Of a DNA stretch of 58,478 bases, positions 1 through 9,139 are shown piece after piece. Under the pieces are notes generated by a model. That model made no database searches, had not been told where the DNA came from, and worked only from the letters and a program-made list of their open reading frames with translations. The DNA comes from an uncultured Porphyromonas sp. GTDB lineage: Bacteria > Bacteroidota > Bacteroidia > Bacteroidales > Porphyromonadaceae. Each line of letters opens with the position of its first letter. Positions within the stretch are counted from its first letter, which is position 1. The position numbers and the translations under genes were made by a program. The stretch lies in contig NZ_CALHVI010000053.1 of assembly GCF_938039215.1 (NCBI RefSeq), positions 1 to 58,478 of the forward strand. The letters run 5' to 3'.

Positions 1-36
1 CAGCTTGGCCGGCGCCCCTTGGCGCCTTGACTTTCT

Positions 37-78
37 TTTGCTTCCTTTTCTTGTGCCAAGACAAGAAAAGGAAGTAAG
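37..78. terminator. Strong stem-loop near the window start
   Basis: Perfect 14-bp inverted repeat (41-54 with 61-74) around a 6-nt loop, extendable outward with wobble pairs to 37-78. The arms are pyrimidine-rich on one side and purine-rich on the other. It could be a bidirectional terminator or a copy of a dispersed hairpin; the gene to its left lies outside the window. Confidence 0.5.
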
Positions 79-186
79 GGTCAGGAGACAAAGTCCTCCT
101 TCTCGTAGGGACGTATCACATACGCCCCCAAACATTCCCTCTGCAAACAATCACGTCCCCTCCCGGGCAACCCCCTGAGGCACACG

Positions 187-237
187 AAAAAAAATGCCGG
201 ACACATGCGGGATGACTCTCCCTGCATGTGTCCGGCA
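187..237 (-). terminator. Rho-independent terminator of the sirtuin gene
   Basis: A 14-bp perfect stem (195-208 with 224-237) is followed, reading the minus strand, by eight T (187-194). It lies just downstream of the stop codon of the minus-strand sirtuin gene, which fits an intrinsic terminator. The rest of 79-281 shows no gene I can support. Confidence 0.75.
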
Positions 238-281
238 AACTTTTCCGGCGGCCGCAACAGCCCCGGCATAACCATTAGACC

Positions 282-974
282 TTACCTAAGCTCCTTCAGC
301 CGTTCGGTGAGGATGCGCACACCCTCCGAGGCGCCGCAGCGGATGAACTCCACATCACCTCGATAGACAGGCACCTCATTCGGATCGATCAGGAAGATAG
401 GTCGGCCGCGCTGCACATAGCCCAACAAGCCAGCCGCAGGATAGACGTTGAGCGACGTGCCGATCACGACGAAGATGTCGCAGTCGTTCACTAATCGGAT
501 CGCCTCCTCGATCATGGGTACCGGTTCGCCAAACCAAACGATGAACGGACGCAGCCGTCCTCCGTCGGGCGCCTTGTCACCCACGTGCAGGTCGGGGTGC
601 TCAGGATCAATCGGGAGCGGACGGTTCAGGTTGCGATCGGAGCATGCCTTCATCAGCTCGCCATGCAGGTGAACCACATGGCTACTACCCGCACGCTCGT
701 GCAGATTGTCCACATTTTGCGTCACGATGTGCACGTCGAAGTCATGCTCTAACGCTGCAAGCCCACGGTGTCCATCATTCGGTTCAGTCCGGAGCAGTTC
801 TCGCCGCCGCGTGTTGTAAAAATCCAGCACCAGCCCAGGGTTGCGGTCGAAACCCTCAGGCGTAGCCACGTCCTCCACCCGATAATTCTCCCACAACCCG
901 TTCGAGTCGCGGAAGGTGGAGATACCGCTTTCGGCGCTCATGCCAGCGCCGGTCAGGATGACTAACTTTTTCAT
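282..974 (-). CDS. cobB: NAD-dependent protein deacylase, sirtuin class III
   Basis: A cytoplasmic sirtuin of 230 residues that would remove acyl groups from lysines using NAD+. Visible motifs are the NAD-binding GAGMSAESG (9-17), TQNVDNLHERAG (about 85-96) and the catalytic histidine in HLHGEL (His104). FYNTRRREL (52-60) contains the Tyr53 and Arg56 that in SIRT5 and CobB favour succinyl or malonyl lysine, so desuccinylase activity is inferred. The four zinc-binding cysteines of classical sirtuins are not present; only Cys111 lies in that region. It is followed by its own terminator and lies about 80 bp after the S41 protease gene. Codon use (CTG, CGC, CGG, TTT) differs from that of genes beyond 4 kb. 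Confidence 0.9.
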   Translation of the reverse strand: MKKLVILTGAGMSAESGISTFRDSNGLWENYRVEDVATPEGFDRNPGLVLDFYNTRRRELLRTEPNDGHRGLAALEHDFDVHIVTQNVDNLHERAGSSHVVHLHGELMKACSDRNLNRPLPIDPEHPDLHVGDKAPDGGRLRPFIVWFGEPVPMIEEAIRLVNDCDIFVVIGTSLNVYPAAGLLGYVQRGRPIFLIDPNEVPVYRGDVEFIRCGASEGVRILTERLKELR

Positions 975-1056
975 ATCAATCGGTGGTTAGAAAGAAGTCA
1001 GGAGTAGTTATAAAAGGAGTTGTTGTAAGTAGTGGAAAGTAGGAAGAAGTAGCACA

Positions 1057-2766
1057 TTACTTCTTCTCTTCCTCTTCCGGACGGCTCAGCGTCTTCTTGT
1101 AGAGTTCCTTATCGGCGAGCACCTCGAGCGCCTTTTTGAGCGTCTTGTCGTCCTTGAGCGTCTCTATCATTCCGCCCTCTTGGAAGTAGTACCTCTTGGC
1201 AATCTCCGTAGAGATCAACCGCTTGATCTCGTCCTTATAGCGCTCCAAGTCCCGATCCAAATCCGGCTTCAGGCGCGCCTCGAGAGCAACAAAAACAGCC
1301 GAATCCTCGGCCAAGTAACCCTCAAATTCAGCCGTCTCCTTGAGCGCCTTGAGCGCCTTCTCGCTCTGTCGGTCGTAGGTAAAGCCTGCGTCCTTTAGGC
1401 GCTTCTTGAACACCTCATAGTCCGCGTCGGAGAAGACAAACTCCTTGGCCGGAGCAATGGTCGGATGCTCTCGTACCCAGTCAGTGACGTAGTCGAAGAG
1501 TGTGAAGTCGTTGATCAGGTAGAAGAGTATGGTAGGCGTCTTCTTCTCCTCCATTTCAAAGTCCGGCCGTATGCCACCGCCGTCGCGCACAGGCCGTCCG
1601 TTAGCCGTGTAGAAGACTGACGTGAGACTGTCGGGTACAGCCGACACTGAGCCATCGGCATTGCGGTGCGAGTAGTCCAACTGCTGGATGCAGCGGCCAC
1701 TGGGGATGTAGTACTTGCTGGTCGTGATCTTAACCTGTCCGTCGTAAGGCAAGTCGCGCGGCGTCTGCACCAGCCCTTTGCCAAAGGAGCGATTGCCGAT
1801 CAGCACCGCCCGATCCATGTCTTGTAGCGCGCCGCTGACAATCTCGGACGCGGAGGCAGAACTGCCGTTAATAATGACCGCCATCGGAATCACCGAATCG
1901 ACCGGGTCAAGCGTTGTGCGGTAAGTGCGATCCCAAAACTTCATCCGGCTGCGCGTAGAGAGCACCTCGCGCCCCTTGGGCACAAACAAGTTGACGATCT
2001 GCACGGCACTCGAAAGGAGTCCGCCGCCATTGTCGCGCAAGTCCAGTACAAGCGACGTGATGTGGTGATTCTTCTTCAAATCCTCGAACGCCTCACGCAC
2101 CTCGTCAGCACTCTTCTCCCGAAAGCCCTCCAAATAGATATAGCCCGTACCATTCCCATAGACGCCATAATGCACCACCTGCTTCACGGCCACCTGCTTG
2201 CGCACGATCTCCACCTTCATCGGTTTCTTCTCGCCCCGCCGCTCGATCTTGAGCGTCACCTTCGAGTTAGGCACACCCTTGAGCAGTTCGCTGACGCGCT
2301 GAGTCGTCGCCTTCGTCACGTCCGCCGTGTCGATCATCAGGATACGGTCGCCCGCTTTCAGTCCAGCCAATGCCGCCGGCATGCCCTCGAAAGGTTCGCT
2401 GATGATCACGCCACCGTCGCGTGCACGAATGAACGCGCCAATACCGCCATACTCGCCCGTCACAAGCATCTTCACGTTCTCCGTCTCCTGTTCCGGGTAA
2501 TACTCCGTGTACGGATCCAGTCCCTTTAGCATCGCATCGATGCCTCGGCGCACCATCTTCTCCGTCTCCACCGAATCGACGTAAAACAGCTGCACCTCTT
2601 TCACCAAGGCATTCAAGATCTCCAACTGCTTACTTACCTCGAAGCGGTTCACCTTCGCCGGTCTCTCAAGCTCCACTGCAAATTCCACCTGTGCCCGCAG
2701 CGGCAGTACACCGAGGCTCAGTGCGACGGCCAAAAACAAGATTGGTGCTTTTTTCATTTGTAACAT
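1057..2766 (-). CDS. S41 family C-terminal processing protease with PDZ domain
   Basis: A secreted or periplasmic protease of 569 residues. It has a signal peptide ending at about residue 26 (LPLRAQ), an N-terminal helical part, a PDZ domain at about 95-185 (GEYGGIGAF, GLKAGDRI) and the S41 core with the Ser-Lys dyad. The serine is Ser305 in SSASASE and the lysine is Lys330 in SFGKG, 25 residues apart as in CtpA and D1P. A charged C-terminal extension of about 170 residues follows. A start at the fourth codon (2757, MKKAP) is equally plausible. It lies 35 bp downstream of the adenosine kinase-like gene on the same strand, so the two are probably co-transcribed. A second, shorter S41 protease is at 53 kb. 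Confidence 0.9.
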   Translation of the reverse strand: MLQMKKAPILFLAVALSLGVLPLRAQVEFAVELERPAKVNRFEVSKQLEILNALVKEVQLFYVDSVETEKMVRRGIDAMLKGLDPYTEYYPEQETENVKMLVTGEYGGIGAFIRARDGGVIISEPFEGMPAALAGLKAGDRILMIDTADVTKATTQRVSELLKGVPNSKVTLKIERRGEKKPMKVEIVRKQVAVKQVVHYGVYGNGTGYIYLEGFREKSADEVREAFEDLKKNHHITSLVLDLRDNGGGLLSSAVQIVNLFVPKGREVLSTRSRMKFWDRTYRTTLDPVDSVIPMAVIINGSSASASEIVSGALQDMDRAVLIGNRSFGKGLVQTPRDLPYDGQVKITTSKYYIPSGRCIQQLDYSHRNADGSVSAVPDSLTSVFYTANGRPVRDGGGIRPDFEMEEKKTPTILFYLINDFTLFDYVTDWVREHPTIAPAKEFVFSDADYEVFKKRLKDAGFTYDRQSEKALKALKETAEFEGYLAEDSAVFVALEARLKPDLDRDLERYKDEIKRLISTEIAKRYYFQEGGMIETLKDDKTLKKALEVLADKELYKKTLSRPEEEEKK

Positions 2767-2801
2767 GTATGTGTGTAATGTGTGAGTTATCAGAAAATCA
2801 A

Positions 2802-3788
2802 TCAGCCCAAGATGCTGCTAACCTTCGACGTGATTTGCGGCCAACGTTCGGGCACGATCTGCGGACCAACCGTCTCCACCACATTCCCGGCCATCAAAGC
2901 ACCAAGCTCGGCCGATTGTCGGATCGAAGCCCCGCGTGAGAAGCCGTAGAGGAAGCCCGCGGCGAAGTTGTCACCTGCGCCTGTAGTATCCACCGGCTTG
3001 CTGCTCATGGCCGGCACATGTACGACCTCGCCCGCGTGTCCCGCCAGCGCCCCGTCCTTCCCGACAGTGACGATGGCGTATTCCACCTCCTTCATGATCT
3101 CTCGAATCGCTTCGTCGGCAGGTTTGCCGGTGTAAGCCTCCGCCTCGGTCTCATTAGAGAAGAGGATGTCGACGTATTCCGGAATGGCCCGATGAAGCAT
3201 GTCGCTGAAGCCGTTGACGATGTTGAAGTTCGAAAGGTCGATAGCCACCTTCAGCCCCAGGTCGCGCGCGCGACGCAGGATGGGGAGGAACAGGCGGTCG
3301 TTCGAGGCGTTGGAGATCAGGTAACCCTCCATATAAAGGCAGTCGTATGCGCGGAGCGTCTCGTCGGCAATCTCGTCGGTAGTGAGCGTTCCGGCGGGGC
3401 CGAGGAAGGTGGCCATCGTGCGCTCGCTGTCCGGCGACATCAGCACGGTGCAGCAGCCCGAAATACCCTCTGACTTCACAATGTGGGGCGTCACGCCGGC
3501 GTCGCGGATGGCCTTCTCGTAGAAGGCTCCGTTGGCGTCCGTCCCGACCTTACCGACATACCCGACCGAGGCGCCCAGCAACGCCATTGCCCGCATGGTG
3601 TTGCAGACCGATCCGCCGGGTGCGTCAGAGCGCTCGAGACCCGATTGTTCTTGTTGGATGTCGCGCATTGTGGATTCGTCCACTAACTCCATGACGCCTT
3701 TCTTCATACCCATCGCTTGCAGCGTAGCATCGCTTTCGAGGCGCAGCAGCACGTCGAGCAACGCGTTTCCTATTCCGATAATTCTCAT
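2802..3788 (-). CDS. PfkB family carbohydrate/nucleoside kinase, adenosine kinase-like
   Basis: A cytoplasmic ribokinase-fold kinase of about 328 residues. The N-terminal GIGNALLDVL, the PGGSVCNTMRAMA substrate-binding stretch and the C-terminal PfkB signature DTTGAGDNFAAGFLYG with its catalytic aspartate are all present. Family resemblance is closest to bacterial adenosine kinase, but fructokinase or another sugar kinase cannot be excluded. The start at 3788 (MRIIGIGN) is preferred over upstream in-frame ATGs, because the extra residues are not family-like and lie against the tRNA promoter region. It is first in a probable minus-strand pair with the S41 protease. Confidence 0.85.
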   Translation of the reverse strand: MRIIGIGNALLDVLLRLESDATLQAMGMKKGVMELVDESTMRDIQQEQSGLERSDAPGGSVCNTMRAMALLGASVGYVGKVGTDANGAFYEKAIRDAGVTPHIVKSEGISGCCTVLMSPDSERTMATFLGPAGTLTTDEIADETLRAYDCLYMEGYLISNASNDRLFLPILRRARDLGLKVAIDLSNFNIVNGFSDMLHRAIPEYVDILFSNETEAEAYTGKPADEAIREIMKEVEYAIVTVGKDGALAGHAGEVVHVPAMSSKPVDTTGAGDNFAAGFLYGFSRGASIRQSAELGALMAGNVVETVGPQIVPERWPQITSKVSSILG

Positions 3789-3815
3789 GTCTTGCATTAT
3801 TTTTTTGGCAAAAGT

Positions 3816-3846
3816 ATTGCATGTCTGCAATCCGCCCGTATATTTG
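3816..3846 (+). promoter_or_regulatory. Promoter of tRNA-Asn
   Basis: A Bacteroidetes -7 element TATATTTG lies at 3839-3846. A TTGC at 3816-3819 sits at the expected 19-bp spacing for the -33 element. The tRNA begins 27 bp downstream. It is divergent from the adenosine kinase-like gene. Confidence 0.6.
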
Positions 3847-3873
3847 CGGCGTCTTTTTGAAGGACAAACCCCT

Positions 3874-3947
3874 TCTTCCTTAGCTCAGTCGGTTAGAGCA
3901 TCTGACTGTTAATCAGAGGGTCCTTGGTTCAAGTCCAAGAGGAAGAG
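3874..3947 (+). tRNA. tRNA-Asn (anticodon GTT)
   Basis: Full cloverleaf: acceptor stem 3874-3880 pairs with 3940-3946, the D arm is GCTC/GAGC, the anticodon stem is TCTGA/TCAGA with anticodon GTT at 3908-3910, and the T arm is CTTGG/CCAAG around TTCAAGT. The discriminator is G at 3947, as expected for tRNA-Asn. CCA is not encoded. It marks the point where codon use changes between the first 3.8 kb and the rest of the window. Confidence 0.97.
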
Positions 3948-3980
3948 CATCCTAAAGCATACCGCTCCGAGCGGTGAAGT

Positions 3981-4021
3981 ACTCCGCAGGTCCTAGTCAT
4001 AGGGTCTGCGGAGTCTCTTTA
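3981..4021 (+). terminator. Terminator after tRNA-Asn
   Basis: Stem ACTCCGCAG (3981-3989) pairs with CTGCGGAGT (4006-4014), with an inner TCCTA/TAGG pairing, and is followed by a T-rich stretch (4015-4021). It lies between the tRNA and mfd and would end the tRNA transcript. Confidence 0.7.
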
Positions 4022-4073
4022 TATCCCCCTAAGCACATGGGTACAATTACCCGAGAAGCCGTATCTTCGTAGT

Positions 4074-7000
4074 GTGAATAAGGTAGATAAGACTTCTCCC
4101 CGAGCTTCCTTTGCTCCGCCTCTTGCCCTAGCGGACAGCACCGAGGGAGCATCGCTCCAGACTCCCCTCCCCTCCAAGACTTGGCGCAGCCTCTCTGGGC
4201 TCGCAGGCTCATCCCGTGCACTGATCACGCCCCGACTGCGTGAGGCAGCGCCTCTGCTGGTACTCCTTCGTGATGACGAGGAGGCGGGCTACTTCTATTC
4301 GGACCTCGCCCAGTACCTTGGAGAAGATCGAGTCCTGCTCTTCCCCTCCGCCTACCGCCGAGCTATCCGCTACGGGCATCGGGATGAGGCGAGCGTCCTC
4401 CTGCGCTCCATGGTGCTGAGTGCCCTGCTTAGCGAGAAGAAGCGTGGACGCTCCCACTTACCCATCCTCGTCACCTATCCCGAAGCGCTCCTTGAGGGTG
4501 TACCCAAGGAAGGCGACCAACCGACAGAGACCCTCCTGATCCACAAAGGCGATCTCGTCGATCGGGATGAGCTTCGTGACAAGCTCCTTAGCTGGGGCTT
4601 CGAGCGAGTGGACTATGTCTATGAGCCGGGGCAGTTTGCCCTGAGAGGGAGCATCGTCGATGTCTATTCCTTTGCCTCCGAGCTCCCCTACCGTCTGGAC
4701 TTCTTCGACGATGAAGTCGAGAGCCTTCGTCGCTTCGAGGTCGATAGCCAGCTCTCCGTAGGACAGCTGGAGGAGATCACACTAAGCCCCGACCTTGCTA
4801 AGAGCCGAGGGGCACTGGTCTCCCTACTTTCGCTCCTTCCCCGAGGGACGCAGCTTCTCCTCTCTGGCCGAGCTTCGCTAGCTACCCGCCTGCAGATGAC
4901 TTGGGATGAATCTCCGCTACTCCAGGATGGAGAGGGCTTCCGTGACCTTGACGAACTGAGGACGATGCTCATCGAGCCTCAGACGCTGCTGCAGGAGCTA
5001 GAGAGCTATTCGGGCTACGAGTTCACCACCGAGGCTGAACCCCAAGGGATCCACTTCCATACCGAGCGTCAGCCCCTCTTCCACAAGGACTACGAAGCAC
5101 TAGCTACCCAGATCCGCTCGTGGAAGAAGAGAGGCTACACCGTCTGGCTATCGGCGAGCACCGAGGCAGCCTATGAGCGTGTCCTCGACATCCTCACCCC
5201 TCACCTCAAGCCCACAGAACTCCCCCAGCGCACCGCCATCACCCTGCACGAAGGCTTCGTCGACGAAGGTCACCGCTGGGTGCTACTCACCGAGCACGAG
5301 CTCTTCGACCGCTACCATAAATATAGTCTCCGTAGCGACAAGGCTACTTCGGGCAAGGTCACCCTCTCCCTCAAGGAACTGCAGAGCTTCAGCCGAGGCG
5401 ATCTCGTCGTACATGCCGACCACGGGATCGGACGCTTCGACGGGCTGGTGAGCATGCCTCAGGGCGATCACACACAGGAGCTAGTCAAGCTCATCTACCG
5501 CAACAACGACACGATCTACGTCAACCTCCACAGCCTGCACAAGCTCTCCCATTACCGTACGGGAGGCGAGAGTACGGAGGTCAATCTGAGTGTCATCGGT
5601 TCGGGTGCTTGGCAGCGCATCAAGGAGCGCACAAAGAAGCGGATCAAGGACATCGCCCGAGATCTGATCCGCCTCTATGCTAAGCGACGGGAGACCGAGG
5701 GCTATGCCTTCAGTCCCGACAGCTACCTCCAGCATGAGCTAGAGGCATCGTTTGCCTTCGAGGATACACCCGACCAAGCCTCGGCCGTCGCTGCTGTGAA
5801 GGCCGACATGGAGCGCCCCTTCCCGATGGACCGCCTCCTCTGTGGAGATGTGGGCTTCGGGAAGACCGAAGTCGCTGTACGAGCAGCCTTCAAGGCGGCC
5901 ACCGATGGCAAGCAGGTAGCCGTGCTCGTACCTACCACCGTCCTTGCCTACCAGCATTACCGCACCTTCTCCAAGCGACTGCGTGACTTCCCCGTCCGAG
6001 TAGACTATATCTCTCGTGCCCGTAGTCCGAAGGAGCTTCGTGCCATCCTCAGCGATCTCAAGGAGGGGAAGATCGATATCATCATCGGCACACACCGCCT
6101 GACGAGCAAGGATGTAGCCTTCCATGATCTAGGGCTCCTTATCATCGACGAAGAGCAGAAGTTCGGAGTCGCCACCAAGGAGAAGCTACGCCAGCTGCAG
6201 GTCAATGTCGATACCTTGACGATGAGCGCTACGCCTATCCCCCGCACGCTCCAGTTCTCCCTCATGGGGGCTCGAGATCTATCGAACCTCAATACTCCCC
6301 CAGCAAATCGCCGTCCCGTAGAGACGATCCTTACCCAGACCTCCCCACAGATCATCCGTGAGGCGGTGGGCTTCGAGATGAGTCGCAATGGGCAGGTCTA
6401 CTTCGTCAATAGCCGCATCAGCAACATCGAGAACCTCGCAGCACTGATCCAGCGTGAAGTACCCGACGCACGCATCGCCGTAGCACACGGTCGCCTAGCA
6501 CCGAAGGAGATGGAGCAGATCCTCATCGACTTCGGCAACCAAGAGTACGACGTGCTGGTAGCCACGAAGATCATCGAGAACGGGATCGACGTACCCAATG
6601 CCAATACCATCATGATCCACGATGCCCACCACTACGGACTGAGCGAACTGCATCAGCTCCGAGGGCGTGTTGGGCGAAGTGATCGCAAGGCCTTCTGCTA
6701 CCTCTTGACTCCGCCTCTGGAGGGACTTAGCGAAGACTCCAAGCGTCGTCTGCGTGCCATCGAGAGCTTCAGCGATCTGGGTAGTGGCATACGCATCGCC
6801 CTCCAAGACCTTGATCAGCGAGGAGCGGGTAATGTCCTCGGTGCCGAGCAGAGTGGCTTCATCACCGATATGGGCTACGAGACCTACCAAAAGGTATTCT
6901 CCGAAGCGGTCCGTGAACTGAAAGCGGATGAGTTCGCCCACATCTATGCCGATGAGGATAAGACGAGCGATGGCGAACTAGCCGACCGCTTCGTCGTAGA

Positions 7001-7469
7001 GACTCAGGTAGAGAGCGACCTCGAGCTGGCACTCTCCGATGAATATGTACCCTCCGACAGCGAGCGTATCCTTCTCTACCGAGAGCTGGACGGGCTGAAC
7101 GAAGACCGAGAGCTTGAGGAATTCACCGCCCGACTGAGAGACCGCTTCGGTGCGCTACCGAAGGAGGCCGAAGAACTGGTACTCGTTCCTCGCCTCCGTC
7201 GCTTGGGGCATCACCTCGGCATCGAGAAGGTCGTCCTCAAGTCAGGATCGATGAGCCTGCATTTACTCTCTGATACGTCGAGCCCTTACTATGCTTCGGA
7301 GACCTTCGGCAAGCTCTTAGAGTACGTAGCTCGCAATAGTCGCAACTGCGAATTCGTCCAGCGCACGGGGAAGCACATCATCCGCATCGGCCACATTCCT
7401 TCGGTACATGCTGCGATCGAAGTGATGGAGCACATCCTTCGCCGTAAGGTCGAGGGAAGTGCCCTATAA
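4074..7469 (+). CDS. mfd: Transcription-repair coupling factor Mfd
   Basis: A cytoplasmic SF2 ATPase of 1131 residues that pushes stalled RNA polymerase off damaged DNA and recruits UvrA. The UvrB-like N-terminal module, the RNA polymerase-interacting region (about 400-470, including HADHGIGRFDGL) and the helicase motor can be followed. The motor carries Walker A GDVGFGKTEVA near residue 590, DEEQ near 692 and a QLRGRVGRS motif. A TRCF domain ends the protein. The start is a GTG at 4074, with no in-frame ATG before the conserved region; the start is the least certain part. The length is normal for Bacteroidetes Mfd. cobU follows after 39 bp and cobT after a further 21 bp, suggesting one transcript. 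Confidence 0.97.
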   Translation: MNKVDKTSPRASFAPPLALADSTEGASLQTPLPSKTWRSLSGLAGSSRALITPRLREAAPLLVLLRDDEEAGYFYSDLAQYLGEDRVLLFPSAYRRAIRYGHRDEASVLLRSMVLSALLSEKKRGRSHLPILVTYPEALLEGVPKEGDQPTETLLIHKGDLVDRDELRDKLLSWGFERVDYVYEPGQFALRGSIVDVYSFASELPYRLDFFDDEVESLRRFEVDSQLSVGQLEEITLSPDLAKSRGALVSLLSLLPRGTQLLLSGRASLATRLQMTWDESPLLQDGEGFRDLDELRTMLIEPQTLLQELESYSGYEFTTEAEPQGIHFHTERQPLFHKDYEALATQIRSWKKRGYTVWLSASTEAAYERVLDILTPHLKPTELPQRTAITLHEGFVDEGHRWVLLTEHELFDRYHKYSLRSDKATSGKVTLSLKELQSFSRGDLVVHADHGIGRFDGLVSMPQGDHTQELVKLIYRNNDTIYVNLHSLHKLSHYRTGGESTEVNLSVIGSGAWQRIKERTKKRIKDIARDLIRLYAKRRETEGYAFSPDSYLQHELEASFAFEDTPDQASAVAAVKADMERPFPMDRLLCGDVGFGKTEVAVRAAFKAATDGKQVAVLVPTTVLAYQHYRTFSKRLRDFPVRVDYISRARSPKELRAILSDLKEGKIDIIIGTHRLTSKDVAFHDLGLLIIDEEQKFGVATKEKLRQLQVNVDTLTMSATPIPRTLQFSLMGARDLSNLNTPPANRRPVETILTQTSPQIIREAVGFEMSRNGQVYFVNSRISNIENLAALIQREVPDARIAVAHGRLAPKEMEQILIDFGNQEYDVLVATKIIENGIDVPNANTIMIHDAHHYGLSELHQLRGRVGRSDRKAFCYLLTPPLEGLSEDSKRRLRAIESFSDLGSGIRIALQDLDQRGAGNVLGAEQSGFITDMGYETYQKVFSEAVRELKADEFAHIYADEDKTSDGELADRFVVETQVESDLELALSDEYVPSDSERILLYRELDGLNEDRELEEFTARLRDRFGALPKEAEELVLVPRLRRLGHHLGIEKVVLKSGSMSLHLLSDTSSPYYASETFGKLLEYVARNSRNCEFVQRTGKHIIRIGHIPSVHAAIEVMEHILRRKVEGSAL

Positions 7470-7508
7470 AGACCGACCAACCAAACCTATTACACCCCAA
7501 ACAAAACT

Positions 7509-8021
7509 ATGAGCTACATCCATCTCATCACTGGCGGAGAGCGCTCAGGTAAGAGCTCCTACGCCGAAGCTGAAGCCTTGCGACTCAGCCCCAATCCCGT
7601 GTATCTGGCTACGGCACGAGTCTGGGACGAAGAGTTCCGTCAGCGCATCCTCCGCCACCAAGAGCGACGTGGCCCCGAATGGACCAATATCGAGGAAGAC
7701 CTCACACCGTCGAAGCACGACTTCACAGGGCGAGTAGTGCTCGTGGACTGCATCACCCTCTGGTCGACGAACTACTTCTTCGACCTAGAGCAAGACGTAG
7801 ACCGAGCCCTCGAAGCGCTACAGACCGAGTTCGATCGCTTGGTCTCCCAAGATGCTACCTTCATCTTCGTGACGAACGAACTGGGTATGGGTGGAACATC
7901 TAGCTCACGCACCCAGCGCCTCTTCACGCAGCTCCAAGGCTGGATGAATCAATACGTCGGCGACCGAGCCGACCGAGTGACGCTGATGGTCTGTGGTCAG
8001 CCGCTCACCGTCAAGGGTTAA
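7509..8021 (+). CDS. cobU: Adenosylcobinamide kinase / guanylyltransferase
   Basis: A cytoplasmic bifunctional enzyme of 170 residues in cobalamin nucleotide-loop assembly. It phosphorylates adenosylcobinamide and then transfers GMP to give AdoCbi-GDP. Evidence is the P-loop GGERSGKS (9-16), His50 in the RHQERR segment that corresponds to the guanylylated histidine, the VTNELGMG motif and the C-terminal CGQPLTVKG. The length is normal for CobU. It is followed by cobT but no cobS is in the window. Sharing a transcript with mfd is odd but the spacing supports it. Confidence 0.95.
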   Translation: MSYIHLITGGERSGKSSYAEAEALRLSPNPVYLATARVWDEEFRQRILRHQERRGPEWTNIEEDLTPSKHDFTGRVVLVDCITLWSTNYFFDLEQDVDRALEALQTEFDRLVSQDATFIFVTNELGMGGTSSSRTQRLFTQLQGWMNQYVGDRADRVTLMVCGQPLTVKG

Positions 8022-8042
8022 GCCCGCACTTCACCTCTCATC

Positions 8043-9098
8043 ATGATACAAGACTTCGATATCCGCCCCATCTCTGACGAAGAGATCCTGAGGGCACAAG
8101 CTTATATTGACACGATCGCTAAGCCTCTCGGCTCGATGGGACAGCTGGAGCATCTCGCTGCCCGTCTCGCTGCCTTGCAGGACACTCTCCGTCCTTCGCT
8201 CACCCCACGCGAACACTTCGTCTTCGCCTCTGATCATGGTATCGAGCGGGAAGGCGTAAGCAAGAGCCCCCGTGAAGTGACACGCCAAGTCGTCTACAGC
8301 ATGCTTCGTGGCGGTGCTGGTATTTGTTTCCTCACGAGGCAACATGACTTCCGCCTGCATATCGTCGATGTGGGTGTCGATCATGAGTTCGGCGACGAAC
8401 CGAACTTAGTGCACCGCAAGATCCGTCGAGGCACTCGCTCCTTCCTCACTGAAGCAGCGATGACTCTGGACGAGGCACACCGGGCACTCTCGGTGGGGAT
8501 AGTCTCCGTCGACGAAGCCCATCAGCGTGGGGCGAAGCTCCTTTCCTTCGGCGAGATGGGCATTGCCAATACCTCCGCCTCTGCCCTGTGGATGTACTAC
8601 CTCACCGACTTCCCTCTGGAGGAATGCATCGGCCGAGGCAGTGGGCTTGATGATGAAGGCATGACCCACAAGCTTCACATCCTTCGCCAAGCCGTCAAGA
8701 ATTACTCCGGCCCTTCAGATCCCTTCTCCATCCTCGTCCATTTCGGAGGCTACGAACTGGTGGCAGCGGTAGGCGCTATGCTCCGTTCGGCTGAACTAGG
8801 TATCGCCTTCCTCGTCGATGGCTTCATCATGACGGCCTGCCTTCTGATGGCTCGTGCGCTTCATCCTTCGGTCGCGGGTTACGCTTTCTTCGGTCATGCG
8901 GGCGACGAAGCGGGGCATGCTCGCCTACTCCGTTATTTAGGTGCCGAACCGATCCTTCGCTTGGATCTTCGTCTCGGTGAAGGTACGGGCGCTGTATGTG
9001 CCTTCCCCATCCTCGACTCTTCCGTACGAATGCTCCATGAGATGGCTACGTTCACGACCTCAGGAGTAACGGATTACGTTTCGTCCAAGGAGGAATAG
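8043..9098 (+). CDS. cobT: Nicotinate-nucleotide:dimethylbenzimidazole phosphoribosyltransferase
   Basis: A cytoplasmic enzyme of 351 residues that makes alpha-ribazole phosphate, the lower-ligand precursor of cobalamin, from NaMN and dimethylbenzimidazole. Family motifs are KPLGSMGQLE near residue 28, FASDHGIEREG, GEMGIANTSAS and, near the C-terminus, RLGEGTGA, whose Glu is the catalytic base in the family. It lies 21 bp after cobU. A strong hairpin terminator follows, so it is probably the last gene of the mfd-cobU-cobT transcript. Confidence 0.95.
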   Translation: MIQDFDIRPISDEEILRAQAYIDTIAKPLGSMGQLEHLAARLAALQDTLRPSLTPREHFVFASDHGIEREGVSKSPREVTRQVVYSMLRGGAGICFLTRQHDFRLHIVDVGVDHEFGDEPNLVHRKIRRGTRSFLTEAAMTLDEAHRALSVGIVSVDEAHQRGAKLLSFGEMGIANTSASALWMYYLTDFPLEECIGRGSGLDDEGMTHKLHILRQAVKNYSGPSDPFSILVHFGGYELVAAVGAMLRSAELGIAFLVDGFIMTACLLMARALHPSVAGYAFFGHAGDEAGHARLLRYLGAEPILRLDLRLGEGTGAVCAFPILDSSVRMLHEMATFTTSGVTDYVSSKEE

Positions 9099-9139
9099 CT
9101 CCGCACTCTTCTTATAAGTTCCCTCGTCGGGAACTGCCA

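Noticed and set aside
2062..2529. Open frame of 155 codons on the plus strand
   Set aside because: Antisense to the PDZ region of the S41 protease gene, with no family features.
3874..3947. Phage or element attachment site in tRNA-Asn
   Set aside because: No integrase gene or second copy of the tRNA 3' end was found in the window; only the codon-use change remains, and it is reported as such.
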